This document shows, piece after piece, positions 11,152-13,317 of a stretch of 13,317 nucleotides of DNA. This stretch comes from Gammaproteobacteria bacterium (GTDB lineage Bacteria; Pseudomonadota; Gammaproteobacteria; JAPPPA01), in NCBI GenBank assembly GCA_028817755.1, contig JAPPPA010000184.1, positions 1 through 13,317 on the forward strand, given 5' to 3'. The position numbers and the translations under genes are program-made. Position 1 is the stretch's first letter. Every line of letters starts with the position of its first letter. Under the pieces are notes generated by a model that was not told the DNA's origin, searched no databases, and saw nothing but the letters and a program-made list of their open reading frames with translations.

Positions 11152-13317
11152 TTAATTATCCAAACGCACTTCAAAAGACACACCGCCTTGTGAACCCGGC
11201 ACTAATTCACCCGACAGTTGCCAGCGTAAATTTTTCCCATCCATTTCAGTTTGACAGTCGGTAATACCAGCAGGTGTGTCATTACAGGCTTGGCTAATAA
11301 CGGAGGTGTATTCTGGTTCACGGTCTTCAATTGTGAGATCGCGAATGCGTTGCGATGAGGTATTCACATACCGCAGGGTGAAACGTACGGTTTCACCCGG
11401 TTTGGCTTGGGATTTATTGGTTAACTTATCTAGCCGAATACCAGCGGCATTGCTGGACACAATGGTGGTATCTAAGACCGATCCGCTACGTGTCAACGCC
11501 GGCGTGGCGACGGTAAAGACAAACTCAGCATCCAGACTGATTGCCGCTTGGTCACCATTGCTGGCGTCCGCAGGTGCTCGTACCCTGAGTAGCAAACATT
11601 CAATGCTTGCCGAAGCCACCGTCACGCTCTCACTTACGAGGCTATCTTCAGCGTCCAAGCGACTATTGCAGTTGCTGTCTTGCCAAATATCGGCTTGCCA
11701 GCCAGTAGGCACGTTACTTACTGCTAGGCTGAGCTGACCTTCACTACCCGCTAGGAATTGATGGGCATAGACCACTTCCCCGCCAGCATTCACATACCCA
11801 ATGTACTCGGGCCGTAAGTTAACACCGACCACATCACCAAAATTCAAATCACCGTAAAGCTGGCCGGCATCAGCATTAAAAGTAATGCTATCGGCGTTAC
11901 GGTCATAGCTGCCATTGCTATTACCCAATTCGGCACCGGTGGATAAATACGGTAAGCGATTAAATTGGCGCAGTTGCACAGCGCCTGCACGCGAAGCAGG
12001 CAGCCACAAACGATAACGTCCATCACCGCCACTACGGGCACGATCAATTTCGCTGCCCTGAGCGTCAAGCAACACTAAGAGGCTGTCAGACAAGCCACGT
12101 TCATGACCCTCACGCATGCCATTATTGGCACCATTGCGGCGCTGACCGTCGCTATCTACGCCGTTGTCTATAAATACCGAGCCGTCGATCCGGCTACCGT
12201 TGAACAGCCCAAAATCCACGGCACCAGAAAAACGCGGCACGCTGAGCAAGTCATAGCGCAGCGATTCAGGGCGTGTGCCAATCCAGCCTGCTGGTAAATT
12301 AGGGGTAAAGTCACTGGGATCGTCATTGTCATCAATGATAATGCTTTGGGGTGAATTCACTACGTCTGTGAAACGGTAGCTACCGTTACTGGGGTCTACC
12401 GGCACCACCTCAACTTCACCGGCCAAGTTACGGCGCTTGGCCCATAAATTGAGCGCCGGCATACCTTCTGTGGCTTGGGCTCGCCCATCGTGGTTTTGGT
12501 CTTCATAAACGCGACCACTAATATCACAAACCTCATAGACGGCGGCGACAGTGTATTCCGCCTCTGCCAGATAAATACCCACGGCCTGCAAAATGGTGTC
12601 AACTGCAAACTCCAAGGTAGGTTCTACCACCGTGCGCAGCAAGGTGCCTAGGGTCAGATCAAGAATTTCATCGGTTGTTTCTAGGACCACATCTAAAGTG
12701 GTATTTAGGGCATCCAACACATCATCGAGCACGCCACCGCCCTCATCAGGGCCGTCGGCATCAACATCAACGCGAATATCCAGATTGGCAAGTAAGTTAC
12801 TCAGCAGCCTAGACACTGAGGCAGCCCCACCACTACTACGCTGGGTTTCAGGAAAGGGGCCAAAAAATTGCAACAGCTCAGCAGAACCACTTTCGGTGCT
12901 GTGACTGCGCACAGAGACGGCATTTCCAAAATTGACTACGTCGCCATCCAACACGCCTAAGCGCAAGCCTAAGCCAGCAACCTCGCCATAACTTAAATCC
13001 TGCTCGGTATTAATCGCACGTTGTTCATTAAAGAACACTTCATCATCAATATGCCCTATCCAGGCATGGGCAACGCTAGGTTCTACCGCAAGTTCAGCAA
13101 AGGGCGGGAACACACCGACTCGATTAACGGTGGCCGTGGTTGAGCCAATTTCAAGATACACATTCAGGTCAGCCAGACGAATATCTGCATCGACTTCGGC
13201 TAACGGCCCCAATACAGCCAACAAACCGTTCACCAAAGGCGTGCTACTTAAGCTGTTATCAACCAAATCTAGGTTGATTTTTACCCGCATAGCCGGGGAG
13301 CGGAATACCGTACCAAC
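11152..13317 (-). CDS. large exported-type protein with SdrD B-like and DUF11-like modules, N-terminus outside the window
   Basis: The reading frame is open to the window edge. The Met at 13290 has nine sense codons before it and no evident ribosome site, so it is probably internal and the protein longer. Numbering from that Met gives 712 residues. Residues 1-255 are a mixed region with many V/L-rich strands and a helical stretch (186-240); it vaguely recalls TadG-like proteins, which I cannot confirm. Two SdrD B-like modules follow: one at about 256-350 (S-G-R-V-Y-E-D-Q-N-H-D-G, 258-269) and one at 368-487 (D-G-S-V-F-I-D-N-G, 369-377). A dockerin/EF-hand-like D-x-N-x-N segment lies at 538-550. 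A DUF11-like domain (about 618-712, with D-K-L-T-N-K, P-G-E-T-V-R-F-T-L-R-Y-V-N and D-L-T-I-E-D) ends the protein. No membrane anchor or LPxTG is visible. These features suggest a calcium-stiffened surface or secreted protein; its function is unknown. Confidence 0.75.
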   Translation of the reverse strand, partial: VGTVFRSPAMRVKINLDLVDNSLSSTPLVNGLLAVLGPLAEVDADIRLADLNVYLEIGSTTATVNRVGVFPPFAELAVEPSVAHAWIGHIDDEVFFNEQRAINTEQDLSYGEVAGLGLRLGVLDGDVVNFGNAVSVRSHSTESGSAELLQFFGPFPETQRSSGGAASVSRLLSNLLANLDIRVDVDADGPDEGGGVLDDVLDALNTTLDVVLETTDEILDLTLGTLLRTVVEPTLEFAVDTILQAVGIYLAEAEYTVAAVYEVCDISGRVYEDQNHDGRAQATEGMPALNLWAKRRNLAGEVEVVPVDPSNGSYRFTDVVNSPQSIIIDDNDDPSDFTPNLPAGWIGTRPESLRYDLLSVPRFSGAVDFGLFNGSRIDGSVFIDNGVDSDGQRRNGANNGMREGHERGLSDSLLVLLDAQGSEIDRARSGGDGRYRLWLPASRAGAVQLRQFNRLPYLSTGAELGNSNGSYDRNADSITFNADAGQLYGDLNFGDVVGVNLRPEYIGYVNAGGEVVYAHQFLAGSEGQLSLAVSNVPTGWQADIWQDSNCNSRLDAEDSLVSESVTVASASIECLLLRVRAPADASNGDQAAISLDAEFVFTVATPALTRSGSVLDTTIVSSNAAGIRLDKLTNKSQAKPGETVRFTLRYVNTSSQRIRDLTIEDREPEYTSVISQACNDTPAGITDCQTEMDGKNLRWQLSGELVPGSQGGVSFEVRLDN

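Noticed and set aside
11276..11737. 153-residue + strand open frame opposite the modular protein
   Set aside because: Serine/leucine-rich shadow of the DUF11-like region; no domain or start signal.
13288..13290. Treating the Met at 13290 as the true start of the modular protein
   Set aside because: The frame stays open through the nine codons up to the window edge, no signal peptide follows this Met and no Shine-Dalgarno precedes it.
1..13317. CRISPR array, insertion sequence, integron or prophage remnants
   Set aside because: No regularly spaced repeats, terminal inverted repeats, transposase or integrase motifs are seen. The tRNA genes do not show attachment-site-like duplicated 3' ends within the window.

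Overview
The window looks like the chromosome of a gammaproteobacterium of moderate GC content. This rests on the tRNA sequences (an Ala-GGC/Glu-TTC pair and Arg-CCT, all with encoded CCA), a YqaA-type membrane protein close to the E. coli one, and a proteobacterial AddA/AddB pair. The exact genus cannot be read from the sequence; a marine, Cellvibrionales- or Oceanospirillales-like source is a guess. No transposase, integrase, CRISPR array or phage gene is visible, and coding density is very high, with no gene-free stretch longer than about 130 bases.

Left edge (1-267, + strand): the 3' part of a tRNA-Ala gene and a complete tRNA-Glu gene, followed by two hairpin terminators. The second hairpin is symmetric with T-runs on both sides and also ends the leftward operon that arrives from the other side.

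Centre-left (285-7809, - strand): an apparent leftward operon. In transcription order it holds a three-helix membrane protein of unknown function, AddB (nuclease and iron-sulfur subunit), AddA (helicase-nuclease), a MacroD-type ADP-ribose hydrolase, tRNA-Arg(CCT), and a YbgC-type acyl-CoA thioesterase. AddB/AddA and AddA/macrodomain each overlap by 14 bases. The tRNA lies 4 bases after the macrodomain stop codon and 15 bases before the thioesterase ATG. AddA and AddB together form a double-strand-break end-resection machine that plays the role RecBCD has in E. coli. The macrodomain enzyme coupled behind them is the most interesting association in the window.

Centre-right (7845-9144, + strand): a compact three-gene operon with 1- and 4-base overlaps, encoding a PaaI-type thioesterase, a HIT-family nucleotide hydrolase and a YqaA-type inner-membrane protein. 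Its start lies only 35 bases from the divergent start of the leftward operon.

Right (9141-13317, - strand): an exported lipoprotein of the CocE/X-Pro dipeptidyl-peptidase type of alpha/beta hydrolase, whose stop codon overlaps that of yqaA. Upstream of it is a large surface- or periplasm-type protein with SdrD B-like and DUF11-like modules, whose N-terminus lies beyond the window.
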